A DNA stretch of 64,000 nucleotides from Mesorhizobium sp. WSM4904 (GTDB lineage Bacteria; Pseudomonadota; Alphaproteobacteria; Rhizobiales; Rhizobiaceae), in assembly GCF_029674545.1 (NCBI RefSeq), contig NZ_CP121354.1, positions 5,403,001-5,467,000 of the forward strand, in the 5' to 3' direction. The position numbers and the translations under genes were made by a program. Numbering within the stretch: the stretch's first letter is position 1; the number at the start of each line of letters is the position of its first letter. Of the stretch, positions 27,150 through 34,767 are shown in pieces. The notes beneath the pieces are model-generated. The model had not been told where the DNA came from, ran no database searches, and worked only from the letters and a program-made list of their open reading frames with translations.

Positions 27150-28037
27150 ATGGTCGATGTCGTCGTCCTCGAAAGCCGCGAAAGGGTGCTGGCCGGCATC
27201 CTGATCACTGCCGGCGCCTATTTCCTGTTTTCGGCGCAGGACGCCTCGATCAAGCTGCTCGTCGCCGGCATGACGGTGTGGCAGATCATGTTCTTCCGCT
27301 CGATCACCATCCTTGCCGCCTGCGGCGCGATCGGCGGGCGGAAGCTGTTCGCCGACACCGCAAGCTCGCCCATCGTGCGGCCGATGCTGGTGCGCAGCGC
27401 TTTCACGCTCGCCGCCTGGCTTTGCTACTACAACGCCGCGCGCTCGCTGCAGCTCGCCGAGCTCACCACCATCTATTACGCCGCGCCGATCATCGTCACC
27501 GTTTTGTCGGTGGTGATCCTGGGCGAGACCGTGCCGCTGCTGCGCTGGGTCGCGGTGTTCATCGGCTTCGCCGGCGTCTTCGTCGCCTGCGACCCGACGC
27601 GTCTCGGCCTGTCGATGCCGGTGATGCTGGTGCTGGCGGCGGCCGTCTTGTGGGGCATTGCCGTGGTGCTCCTGCGCAAGACGGCGATGCAGGAGCGCAC
27701 CATGATCCAACTGGTGCTCAACAATTTCTACTTCCTGTTGTTTTCGGCGGTGCCGGCGCTGATCTGGTGGCGCATGCCCGACGGGCTGCAGCTCGTGCTT
27801 CTCGCCAGCGTCGGCGCGCTCGGCGGCGTCGCGCAATACTTGCTCTTCGAGGGCATGAAGCGGGCACCGGTGTCGATCGTGGCGCCTTTCGAGTACACCT
27901 CGCTGGTCTGGGCCTTCGCGCTGGGCTTCGCCATCTGGGGCGACGTGCCGCGCGCGCAAGTGTTCATGGGCGCGGCCTTGATCATCGGCGCCGGGCTGGT
28001 GATCGTCGTCAACGAGCATTTCCGCAAACGCATTTAG
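27150..28037 (+). CDS. EamA/DMT-family transporter
   Basis: 295 residues with ten hydrophobic helices arranged as two EamA repeats. The first repeat ends TTIYYAAPIIVTVLSVVILGETV and the second ends APVSIVAPFEYTSLVWAFALGFAIWGDVPRAQVFMGAALIIGAGLVIV, both classic EamA endings. It is probably an exporter of amino acids or other metabolites; the substrate is unknown. The start ATG 27150 has no strong ribosome site. It lies 46 bases before a second EamA gene in the same direction. Confidence 0.85.
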   Translation: MVDVVVLESRERVLAGILITAGAYFLFSAQDASIKLLVAGMTVWQIMFFRSITILAACGAIGGRKLFADTASSPIVRPMLVRSAFTLAAWLCYYNAARSLQLAELTTIYYAAPIIVTVLSVVILGETVPLLRWVAVFIGFAGVFVACDPTRLGLSMPVMLVLAAAVLWGIAVVLLRKTAMQERTMIQLVLNNFYFLLFSAVPALIWWRMPDGLQLVLLASVGALGGVAQYLLFEGMKRAPVSIVAPFEYTSLVWAFALGFAIWGDVPRAQVFMGAALIIGAGLVIVVNEHFRKRI

Positions 28038-28083
28038 GGCTCATGACAGAAAGCTGTCAGCAGCAACGAGATAGTCTGGTGCC

Positions 28084-29004
28084 ATGACGGATACGCTCGA
28101 CATGCCGGAAAAGCTCGCCGAGGGCGGCATCGCCGATACTGCGGCCGAGCGTACGCTCGGCATCGCGCTGGTCTCGGCGTCGGCCGTCGCCTTCGCGCTC
28201 ACCGGCGTGCTGACCAAGTCGATCCACGCCGATCCGCTGACCATCACCTGCTGGCGCGGTTTCTTCGGCTCGATCCTGATCACCCTTTATGTGATTTGGC
28301 GGCGGCGCCGCTCGGGCGGGCGCGAGAGTCTGCGGCTCGGCTGGCGCGGCTGGCTGCTGGCGGTCGAAGGCGCCGCGGCAAGCATCGCCTTCATCTCGGC
28401 CTTCAAGTTCACCTATGTCGCCAACGTGGCGGTCATCTATGCGACCTCGCCCTTCATCGCGGCACTGCTTTCTTTCCTGCTGGTGCGGGAAAAATTCCGG
28501 CTGCAGACGATGCTGGCGGCGGCCGTGTCGCTCTGCGGCGTCGCCATCATGGTGGGCGGCGGCCTCGGCAGCGGCCATCTGTTCGGCGACGGGCTGGCGC
28601 TTTTGATGACCACCGGCAGCGCGCTTTACATGATCATGGTGCGCGCCTTCCGCGATACGCCCGTCGTCTGGGCCGGCGCGGTGTCCGCCTTCCTGCTCTT
28701 CGTGCTCGGCTGGTTCGTCACCGATCCGCTTGCCGTGTCGACCCGCGACGTGGTGCTGCTCGCCACCTTCGGCTGCTCCTTCGCGTTGGCCTCGATCCTG
28801 TGGACGGAAGGCTCGCGGCTCATCCCCGCCGCCGAAGCCGGCCTGCTCGGCTCGGCGGAGGTACCCTTCGCCATCCTCTTCGCCTTGCTGTTCCTCGGCG
28901 AAATCCCGCCGATCGCCAGCATCATCGGCGGCGCCATCGTGCTTTGCGCTGTCTTCGCGCATGCCGGGCGCGACTGGATGAAGGCGAAATCGGCGCGTTC
29001 CTAA
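28084..29004 (+). CDS. EamA/DMT-family transporter
   Basis: 306 residues, two EamA repeats: FTYVANVAVIYATSPFIAALLSFLLVREKFRLQTMLAAAVSLCGVAIMV, and later IPAAEAGLLGSAEVPFAILFALLFLGEIPPIASIIGGAIVLCAVFAH. It is only distantly similar to the preceding transporter. It is probably exported with it in one unit, 46 bases apart. The polar N-terminus (MTDTLDMPEKLAEGGIADTAAER) is cytoplasmic. The substrate is unknown. Confidence 0.85.
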   Translation: MTDTLDMPEKLAEGGIADTAAERTLGIALVSASAVAFALTGVLTKSIHADPLTITCWRGFFGSILITLYVIWRRRRSGGRESLRLGWRGWLLAVEGAAASIAFISAFKFTYVANVAVIYATSPFIAALLSFLLVREKFRLQTMLAAAVSLCGVAIMVGGGLGSGHLFGDGLALLMTTGSALYMIMVRAFRDTPVVWAGAVSAFLLFVLGWFVTDPLAVSTRDVVLLATFGCSFALASILWTEGSRLIPAAEAGLLGSAEVPFAILFALLFLGEIPPIASIIGGAIVLCAVFAHAGRDWMKAKSARS

Positions 29005-29023
29005 AAATTATTTTCGCGGTCAC

Positions 29024-29048
29024 GGAACCATCATCAGACTCAGGCATT
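29024..29048 (+). promoter_or_regulatory. Putative general-stress (EcfG-type sigma) promoter
   Basis: GGAAC at 29024-29028, then 18 bases, then TT at 29047-29048, matching the GGAAC-N18/19-TT pattern described for alphaproteobacterial general-stress sigma factors. Its spacing places the transcript start at about 29055, right before the stem-loop of the sRNA-like element. Confidence 0.6.
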
Positions 29049-29054
29049 GTTAGA

Positions 29055-29138
29055 TCGACGGGTCACCCCCCAAGTCCCCCCAAACCCCTCGACCCGTCCG
29101 ACTAGAAGCCGACCCGCAAAAAGGTCGGCTTTTTCTTT
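29055..29138 (+). ncRNA. gsrN: GsrN-like small RNA with C-rich loop
   Basis: About 84 bases. Stem 1 is GACGGGTC (29057-29064) with GACCCGTC (29091-29098), extendable by two pairs around a bulge. It presents a ~26-base loop with two CCCCCC runs (29066-29071 and 29076-29081) and one CCCC run. Stem 2 is AAGCCGACC (29106-29114) with GGTCGGCTT (29123-29131) and a T-rich tail, a rho-independent terminator. The arrangement of EcfG-type promoter, C-rich 5' stem-loop and terminator is that known for GsrN of Caulobacter, which regulates katG and other mRNAs by C-rich-loop pairing. The name is inferred from architecture, not from homology search. Confidence 0.7.
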
Positions 29139-29156
29139 GGAAAGCGCAAAGCGCCT

Positions 29157-30011
29157 TCAGGCCGGCAGTGCCAGGCCGCCGGCGAGAAGCTCGGCCAGAT
29201 CGCGCGCCGGCCGGTCGGCCTCCCGGCCGAGCCGGATGGCGAAGCTGGCGACCGGCACCGGCGGCAGGCCAAGCTCGCGCGGCGCCTCGACGATGCCTGA
29301 ATGGGCAAAGCGCTGTGTGCGCAGGGTCAGCGCGATGCCGGCATTGACCGCGGTGCGCAGGCCGGCAAGGCTAGCGCTGCCGGCGGCGATGCGATAGCGC
29401 CGGTGGGCGGCGTCGAGCGTATTGAGCGCGGCCTCCCTGAAGCCGCAATAGGGGTCGAGCAGCGCCAGCGGCACCGCCTCCTGCCGGGTCGCCAAGCCTT
29501 TTTCCGAGCAGAGCCACAGCATCGACTCGCTGATCAACGCCACTTCATCCGGCGATGGGGCATGGCGCATGGTGATCCCGAGGTCGAGCTGGCCTGCCTG
29601 CAACGCCGACCCGAGCTCCAGGGAGCGGCCGACGCGCAGCTCGATCCTGACTCGCGGGTGGCTGGCGGCAAAGGCCCTGAGCAGCTCCGGCAAGCCGTGA
29701 TCGGCAAAGTCCTGCGTCGTGCCGATGGCGATGCGGCCGCCGGCTCGCGCCCCTTTCAGCGCCAGCCAGGCCTCGGTGTGGACGGCAAGGATACGCCGCG
29801 CATGGCCGACAAGGTCTTCGCCGGCCGGCGTCAGGCCGCGCCCCCTGCCCTGCACGACGAGCAGCGGCTCGCCGACGATTTCTTCCAGTCGCTGCATCTG
29901 CGCCGTCACCGCGGACGGCGAACGGCCGACAGCGGACGCCGCCCTGGCCAGCGAGCCGCCATCGACGAAGGCGAGGAAGGTTTTGAGCAGATCGGGATCG
30001 AGCGTTTCCAT
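29157..30011 (-). CDS. LysR-family transcriptional regulator
   Basis: 284 residues. N-terminal winged helix: LLKTFLAFVDGGSLARAASAVGRSPSAVTAQMQRLEEIVGEPLL, the LysR HTH, then a 190-residue co-inducer-binding domain. It is divergent from the tautomerase gene, with 111 bases between the start codons; a LysR typically controls such a divergent neighbour. A near-perfect dyad TACTTCG-N7-CGAAGTA begins at the LysR start codon. The 3' end converges on the sRNA terminator. Confidence 0.88.
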   Translation of the reverse strand: METLDPDLLKTFLAFVDGGSLARAASAVGRSPSAVTAQMQRLEEIVGEPLLVVQGRGRGLTPAGEDLVGHARRILAVHTEAWLALKGARAGGRIAIGTTQDFADHGLPELLRAFAASHPRVRIELRVGRSLELGSALQAGQLDLGITMRHAPSPDEVALISESMLWLCSEKGLATRQEAVPLALLDPYCGFREAALNTLDAAHRRYRIAAGSASLAGLRTAVNAGIALTLRTQRFAHSGIVEAPRELGLPPVPVASFAIRLGREADRPARDLAELLAGGLALPA

Positions 30012-30031
30012 ACTTCGATATTACCGAAGTA
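30011..30031. promoter_or_regulatory. Candidate LysR operator
   Basis: TACTTCG (30011-30017) and CGAAGTA (30025-30031) are complementary around ATATTAC. LysR proteins bind T-N11-A dyads of this sort; this one starts at the first base of the LysR initiation codon, as expected for autoregulation and control of the divergent tautomerase gene. Confidence 0.5.
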
Positions 30032-30122
30032 TATATCCAAAACAATTCGATTTTGTTGATACGTAGATAGTGGCATGGTCCTTCCATCGAATGCGCGACG
30101 CCAAAATCCGAAGGAGAGAAAA

Positions 30123-30530
30123 ATGCCGATCATCAATGTCAGCGTCACCGGCAAGCCGGACGCAAAGCTTTCCGCCGCAATCGCGAAGGACATCACCGGG
30201 ATTACGGCCACGCATCTGCGCAAGGACCCGACCATCACCGCGGTCGCGGTCAACTACATCGACCCGCAGCACTGGTTCGCCGGCGGCAAGTCACTCGCCG
30301 AGCATGGGACCAGCACTTTCTGGCTCGACATCAAGGTGGTCGACGGCACCAACACCAAGCTGGAGCTCGAAGCCTATCTCAAGGCGATCTTCGACGCCTT
30401 CGGCCGCCTGCTCGGCGGCGTGCATGAGGAAAGCTACGCGCTGGTGCACGAGGTGCCGGCGGCGGCCTACGGCTATGGCGGCAAGAGCCAAGAGTTCCGG
30501 TTCATCAGCGCGAGGCTGAAGGCGGCGTGA
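30123..30530 (+). CDS. Tautomerase-family enzyme
   Basis: 135 residues. Pro2 follows the initiator Met (MPIINVSV), the catalytic base of the 4-oxalocrotonate tautomerase superfamily. The pattern includes TITAVAVNYIDPQHWFAGG and FGRLLGGVHEESYALVHEVPAAAYGYGG. At ~135 residues it is a long member with two fused tautomerase-like halves, as in cis-CaaD or MSAD-type relatives; the reaction is unknown. AGGAGAGAAAA precedes ATG 30123. It is divergent from LysR. Confidence 0.78.
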   Translation: MPIINVSVTGKPDAKLSAAIAKDITGITATHLRKDPTITAVAVNYIDPQHWFAGGKSLAEHGTSTFWLDIKVVDGTNTKLELEAYLKAIFDAFGRLLGGVHEESYALVHEVPAAAYGYGGKSQEFRFISARLKAA

Positions 30531-30542
30531 AGGGCACGCCTC

Positions 30543-30732
30543 CCCCTTCTCCCCCTGTGGGAGAAGGTGGCCGAGCGAAGCTCGGTCGGATGAGGGGTGT
30601 TGGACGGAGTGAGACGTCGCAAGTTTAAGTACCTAAAAGCATTTGACTTTCCGGTGCCTCATTTCTTCCAGCACCCCTCATCCGTCTCGGCGCTGCGCGC
30701 CGATCCACCTTCTCCCACAAGGGGAGAAGGGG
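30543..30732. repeat. Palindromic repeat (CCTTCTCCC...GGATGAGGGGTG family)
   Basis: The left arm CCCCTTCTCCCCCTGTGGGA ... GGATGAGGGGTG (30543-30600) and the right arm CACCCCTCATCC ... GGAGAAGGGG (30672-30732) are complementary, each arm with its own internal hairpin. The gap 30531-30836 holds this element and the start region of the next gene. Confidence 0.88.
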
Positions 30733-30836
30733 ACGCCGCGCCACCTCCACATTGACCTTCCCCCCACTTCCGCTACCCTCTGTCGTCGAAGCGGTCGCCA
30801 AGAGCCGCGCCCTGGAGGACGTTGGGAGAGAGCGGC

Positions 30837-33059
30837 ATGATCCTGACATTGGCGCTGCTTGCCGGCCTTGTCTTCGCCTGGCTTTTGATCGGCGTGATCG
30901 AGACGTTCCGGCTCGACCTGCGCTTCACCCAGGCGCTGCTCTACGTGCCGTTCAAGCTTGCTTACCGCATTGCCGACGATCGCATCCGCATCGCCCGCAA
31001 TGCGCGGACGCCGGTCATCTATGTCGTCTCGCACCAGTCGCGGATCGAGCCGGCGCTGATGCTATCGCTGCTTCCGGACGACACGCTGCACATTCTGGAC
31101 GACGCCTCGGCGCGCTCGCCATGGCTGGAGCCGTGGCGCGAGCTTGGCCGCACCATCGCCTTCAACGCCGAGCATGTCTTCGTCAGCCGCCGGCTGGTGC
31201 GCGTGCTCAAAGGCAAGGGCCGGCTTGCCGTCTATCTGCCAGACACGGTCGAGCCCGACACCAAGTCGTTCCGGCTGTTCCGCGCCATCACCCGCATCGC
31301 CATGCAGGCGGACGCCCGCATCGTGCCGATCTTCGTCGCCGGTTCGCGCGATCTGCCTGTGTCGCTGACGCCGAAGGACAAGGCGCCGCGCCACTGGTTC
31401 CCGCGCCTGTCGCTCAGCGCGCTGGAACCGATGACCATCGCCGAGCTGGTGGCCCGCAATCCCGACATGGCCTCCAACACCAACGCGCTGTTCGACCGTT
31501 TCGCCGAAGCGCGGCTCTACGGCACCAATCTCGACCGCGGCTTGTTCCTCGGCATGCGCGATGCGGCGGATCGCGTCGGCGCCTCGCATCCGATCATCGA
31601 GGACGTCATCTCGGGCGCGCTCAGCTATCGCAAGATGTTCATCGGCGCGCGTGTGCTAGGCCGCCGCTTCGAGGCGGTGACGGCGCCCGGCGAGGCGGTC
31701 GGCCTGCTCTTGCCCAACGCCAATGGCGTTGTGCTGTCCTTCGTCGGATTGGTGTCGGCAGCCAGAGTCGCCGCGATGATCAACTACACCGCCGGCCCGG
31801 CGAGCGTGACGGCGGCGATCCGCACCGCGGTGATCCGTACCGTGGTCTCGTCCCGCGCGTTCATCGAAAAGGCCGGCATCGACGACATCATCGCCGCCGT
31901 AGAGGCAGGCGGCGCGAAGATGCTCTGGCTTGAGGACGTGCGCGAAAGCGTGACGACATTGGACAAGGTCGCGGCGGCGCTGTTCTGGCGCGTTCCGCTG
32001 CAGCGGCAGCAGGCGTCGAAACCGGCCGTGATCCTGTTCACCTCGGGCTCGGAAGGCACGCCGAAGGCGGTGGTGCTGTCGCACCGCAATCTTTACGCCA
32101 ACGCCATGCAGGCCGAGGCGCGCGTCACGATCTCGCCGTCCGACATCCTGCTCAACGTGCTGCCGGTGTTCCACTCCTTCGGGCTGACCGGCGGCACGAT
32201 CCTGCCGCTGGTGACCGGGGTGAAACTGTTCCTCTATCCCTCGCCGCTGCACTACAAGATCATTCCGGAGATCGCGCGCAAGGTGAAGCCGACCGTCATG
32301 TTCGGCACCGACACTTTCCTTGCCAACTATGCCCGCACCGCCAAGGACGGCGACTTCTCCAGCCTGCGCTTCGTGGTGGCCGGCGCAGAGGCGGTGAAGC
32401 CGGAGACGCGCCGCACCTACCGCGACCGCTTCCAGGCTTCGATCATCGAGGGCTTCGGGCTGACCGAGGCGGCGCCTGTGGTGGCGGTGAACACCGCTAT
32501 ACACAATCGCGACGGCACGGTCGGGCGGCTGCTGCCGGCGATCCGCATGAAGCTCGAGCCGGTCGAGGGCATCAGCGACGCCGGCCGGCTGTGGCTCGAC
32601 GGGCCGAACATGATGATGGGTTACATGACCGCCGACCGCCCCGGCGAATTACAACCACTCGAAGGCTGGCACGACAGCGGCGACATCGTCTCGGTCGACC
32701 GCGACGGCTTCATCACCATTCGCGGGCGGGCAAAGCGCTTCGCCAAGATCGCCGGCGAGATGGTGTCGCTCGGCGCCGTCGAGATGCTGGTGCAGTCGCT
32801 GTGGCCTGAGGAGCGCCACGCGGCGGTGGCGGTGCCCGACAAGCGGCGCGGCGAACGCATCGTGCTGGTCACCACGGCCGACCACGCCAGCGCGGAGGAG
32901 CTGCGTCAGTTCGGCAAGAAGGCGGGCGCGGCGGAGCTGATGGTGCCGAACGACATCATCAAGGTGGAAGAAATCCCGGTGCTGGGTTCCGGCAAGACGG
33001 ATTATGTTTCGGCGCGCAAGCTGGCGATCGACCGGCTGGGGTTGGGTGTGGCGGCGTAG
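30837..33059 (+). CDS. Aas-like 2-acylglycerophospholipid acyltransferase / acyl-ACP synthetase
   Basis: 740 residues. N-terminal acyltransferase region: SHQSRIEP with His66 and Glu71 in place of the usual HX4D, then VFVSRRLVRVLKG and further blocks. The C-terminal ~450 residues are an AMP-forming adenylase with FTSGSEGTPKAVVLSH, IEGFGLTEAAP and GWHDSGDIVSVDRDGFITIRGRAKRFAKIAGEMV. The order acyltransferase then synthetase matches E. coli Aas, which re-acylates lysophospholipids and activates fatty acids. A membrane anchor (LTLALLAGLVFAWLLIGV) is at the N-terminus. GGGAGAGAG precedes ATG 30837. It converges on pssA. Confidence 0.82.
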   Translation: MILTLALLAGLVFAWLLIGVIETFRLDLRFTQALLYVPFKLAYRIADDRIRIARNARTPVIYVVSHQSRIEPALMLSLLPDDTLHILDDASARSPWLEPWRELGRTIAFNAEHVFVSRRLVRVLKGKGRLAVYLPDTVEPDTKSFRLFRAITRIAMQADARIVPIFVAGSRDLPVSLTPKDKAPRHWFPRLSLSALEPMTIAELVARNPDMASNTNALFDRFAEARLYGTNLDRGLFLGMRDAADRVGASHPIIEDVISGALSYRKMFIGARVLGRRFEAVTAPGEAVGLLLPNANGVVLSFVGLVSAARVAAMINYTAGPASVTAAIRTAVIRTVVSSRAFIEKAGIDDIIAAVEAGGAKMLWLEDVRESVTTLDKVAAALFWRVPLQRQQASKPAVILFTSGSEGTPKAVVLSHRNLYANAMQAEARVTISPSDILLNVLPVFHSFGLTGGTILPLVTGVKLFLYPSPLHYKIIPEIARKVKPTVMFGTDTFLANYARTAKDGDFSSLRFVVAGAEAVKPETRRTYRDRFQASIIEGFGLTEAAPVVAVNTAIHNRDGTVGRLLPAIRMKLEPVEGISDAGRLWLDGPNMMMGYMTADRPGELQPLEGWHDSGDIVSVDRDGFITIRGRAKRFAKIAGEMVSLGAVEMLVQSLWPEERHAAVAVPDKRRGERIVLVTTADHASAEELRQFGKKAGAAELMVPNDIIKVEEIPVLGSGKTDYVSARKLAIDRLGLGVAA

Positions 33060-33066
33060 GTTGGTT

Positions 33067-33120
33067 CGTCATCCTAGGGTCTGCGCTCCGCTTCGCGTCG
33101 CTCCGCCCTAGGATTGACGA
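33067..33120. repeat. Short inverted repeat between convergent genes
   Basis: TCGTCATCCTAGGG (33067-33080) pairs with CCCTAGGATTGACGA (33106-33120) with one bulged base; the loop contains GCTCCGCTTCGCGTCGCTCCGC. It is related to the large repeat at 15292-15487 and may end transcription from both sides. Confidence 0.8.
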
Positions 33121-33125
33121 GGATG

Positions 33126-33941
33126 CTACCCGATGTCCGAAGGCGGAACCTTCTCCCCTTCGCGCATGGCCCGCTTCGAATAGGCGCGGACCGAGAACGG
33201 CAGGAACAGGAGATAGCCGGCGACCGACGCTGTCAGCGTGTACCAGGGATAGGCCATCAGCAGCAGGATGTAGAGCACGACGCCGAGGATCACCGGCAGC
33301 ACCCTGTCGCCCGGCACCTTGACGCTCTTGCCCGAATAGACCGGCAGCCGGCTGACCAAGAGGAAAGCGACGAGCACGGTGAAGCCGGTGGCGACAAAGG
33401 CCGCGGGCCGGCTGGGCTCCAGGCCGAGCCGCAGGAAATAGAGATAGAGAGGCAACATGACGAGAACCGCGCCGGCCGGCGCCGGGACGCCGACGAAATA
33501 TTCAGTCTGCCACGCCGGCTGGTCGGTGTCGTCGGCAAGCACGTTGAAGCGGGCGAGCCGCATGCCGCAGGCGATGGTGAAGAGGAGCGCCGCGATCCAG
33601 CCCGGCGAGCCGGCGCGATCGAGCAGGAAGGCATAGAGCACCAGCGCCGGCGCCACGCCGAAATTGACGATATCGGCCAGCGAATCCATCTGCGCGCCGA
33701 ATTTCGAGGTCGCCTTCAACATGCGGGCGAGACGCCCGTCGATGCCGTCGAGGAAGGCGGCGAGCAGCACCATGACCACGGCCGGCTCGAAGCGGTCCTC
33801 GAAGGCGAAGCGGATGCCGGACAAGCCTGCGCAGATGGCAAGCACGGTCACCAGATTGGGCAGCACCATGCGCATCGGAATCTCGCGGATGCGCGGGCCG
33901 CCGCTGGCGTGGGCTTCGAATTTCTTGAAGGGCGCGCCCAC
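33126..33941 (-). CDS. pssA: CDP-diacylglycerol-serine O-phosphatidyltransferase
   Basis: 271 residues with the CDP-alcohol phosphatidyltransferase motif DG-X2-DG-X2-AR-X8-G-X3-D-X3-D (Asp65, Gly66, Asp68, Gly69, Ala72, Arg73, Gly82, Asp86, Asp90). The hydrophobic helices that follow form the membrane body. It makes phosphatidylserine from CDP-diacylglycerol and serine, the precursor for Psd. GTG 33941 starts 3 bases after the psd stop, so psd-pssA is one coupled operon. Confidence 0.95.
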   Translation of the reverse strand: MGAPFKKFEAHASGGPRIREIPMRMVLPNLVTVLAICAGLSGIRFAFEDRFEPAVVMVLLAAFLDGIDGRLARMLKATSKFGAQMDSLADIVNFGVAPALVLYAFLLDRAGSPGWIAALLFTIACGMRLARFNVLADDTDQPAWQTEYFVGVPAPAGAVLVMLPLYLYFLRLGLEPSRPAAFVATGFTVLVAFLLVSRLPVYSGKSVKVPGDRVLPVILGVVLYILLLMAYPWYTLTASVAGYLLFLPFSVRAYSKRAMREGEKVPPSDIG

Positions 33942-33944
33942 CGT

Positions 33945-34643
33945 TCAGGAAACCCTGACCAACGGCGTCACGGCGATGCCGCCGAATTCGGCAAGCACGG
34001 TCTCGCCACCCACCGCCGTCTGGCCGACGGCGACGCGCGGCACGGCGTTCACCGGCAGGAAGACGTCGACGCGCGAGCCGAAGCGGATCAGCCCGAAACG
34101 CTCGCCAGTGCCGATAGAGCCGCCCTGCTCGGCCCAGCAGACGATGCGGCGCGCCACCAGTCCGGCGATCTGCACGGCGGCGATCGTGCCGTTGGGGCTG
34201 TCGATGACCAGACCGTTGCGTTCGTTTTCCGAGCTTGCCTTGTCGAGCTCGGCATTGAGGAATTTGCCGGGACGATGCTCGATGCGCGTGATCCTGCCGC
34301 GGACCGGCGCGCGGTTGATGTGGCAGGAAAAGACATTCATGAACACCGAGATGCGGGTCATCTCGCTGGAACCCAGGCCAAGCTCGCTCGGCGGCACGGC
34401 CGGGCCGACCGCCGAGATCACGCCGTCGGCCGGGCTCACCACCAGCCGGTCGTCGACCGGCGTGACGCGCTCGGGATCACGGTAGAAATAGATGCACCAA
34501 CCGGTGAGGATCAGCCCGACCCAGAACAGGATCGAGGAGAAATAGCCGAGGAACAACGTGGCCGCGCCGAAGGCGGCGATGAAGGGATAGCCCTCGCGAT
34601 GGATCGGAACGAACGTATTCTTGATCGTATCGAGAAGCGTCAT
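33945..34643 (-). CDS. psd: Phosphatidylserine decarboxylase proenzyme
   Basis: 232 residues, the short (archaeal-type) Psd common in alphaproteobacteria. The self-cleavage site is Gly189-Ser190 in RFGSR; the Ser becomes the pyruvoyl group. Also seen are the membrane segment ([27 protein letters not shown]), [10 protein letters not shown] and [16 protein letters not shown]. Psd converts phosphatidylserine to phosphatidylethanolamine. It is the first gene of the psd-pssA operon. The site upstream of ATG 34643 is weak. Confidence 0.95.
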   Translation of the reverse strand: MTLLDTIKNTFVPIHREGYPFIAAFGAATLFLGYFSSILFWVGLILTGWCIYFYRDPERVTPVDDRLVVSPADGVISAVGPAVPPSELGLGSSEMTRISVFMNVFSCHINRAPVRGRITRIEHRPGKFLNAELDKASSENERNGLVIDSPNGTIAAVQIAGLVARRIVCWAEQGGSIGTGERFGLIRFGSRVDVFLPVNAVPRVAVGQTAVGGETVLAEFGGIAVTPLVRVS

Positions 34644-34767
34644 AAGGCTGGGGCGGTCCCTGTTTCAGGTCCGGCCTCAATAGCCGAAAGCCCCCCTCCC
34701 CGCAACGCAACAATGGGGAGATGGGATGGTCGGCTTGAGGCAGATACTGCGAAACGTGAGCAGGAAC

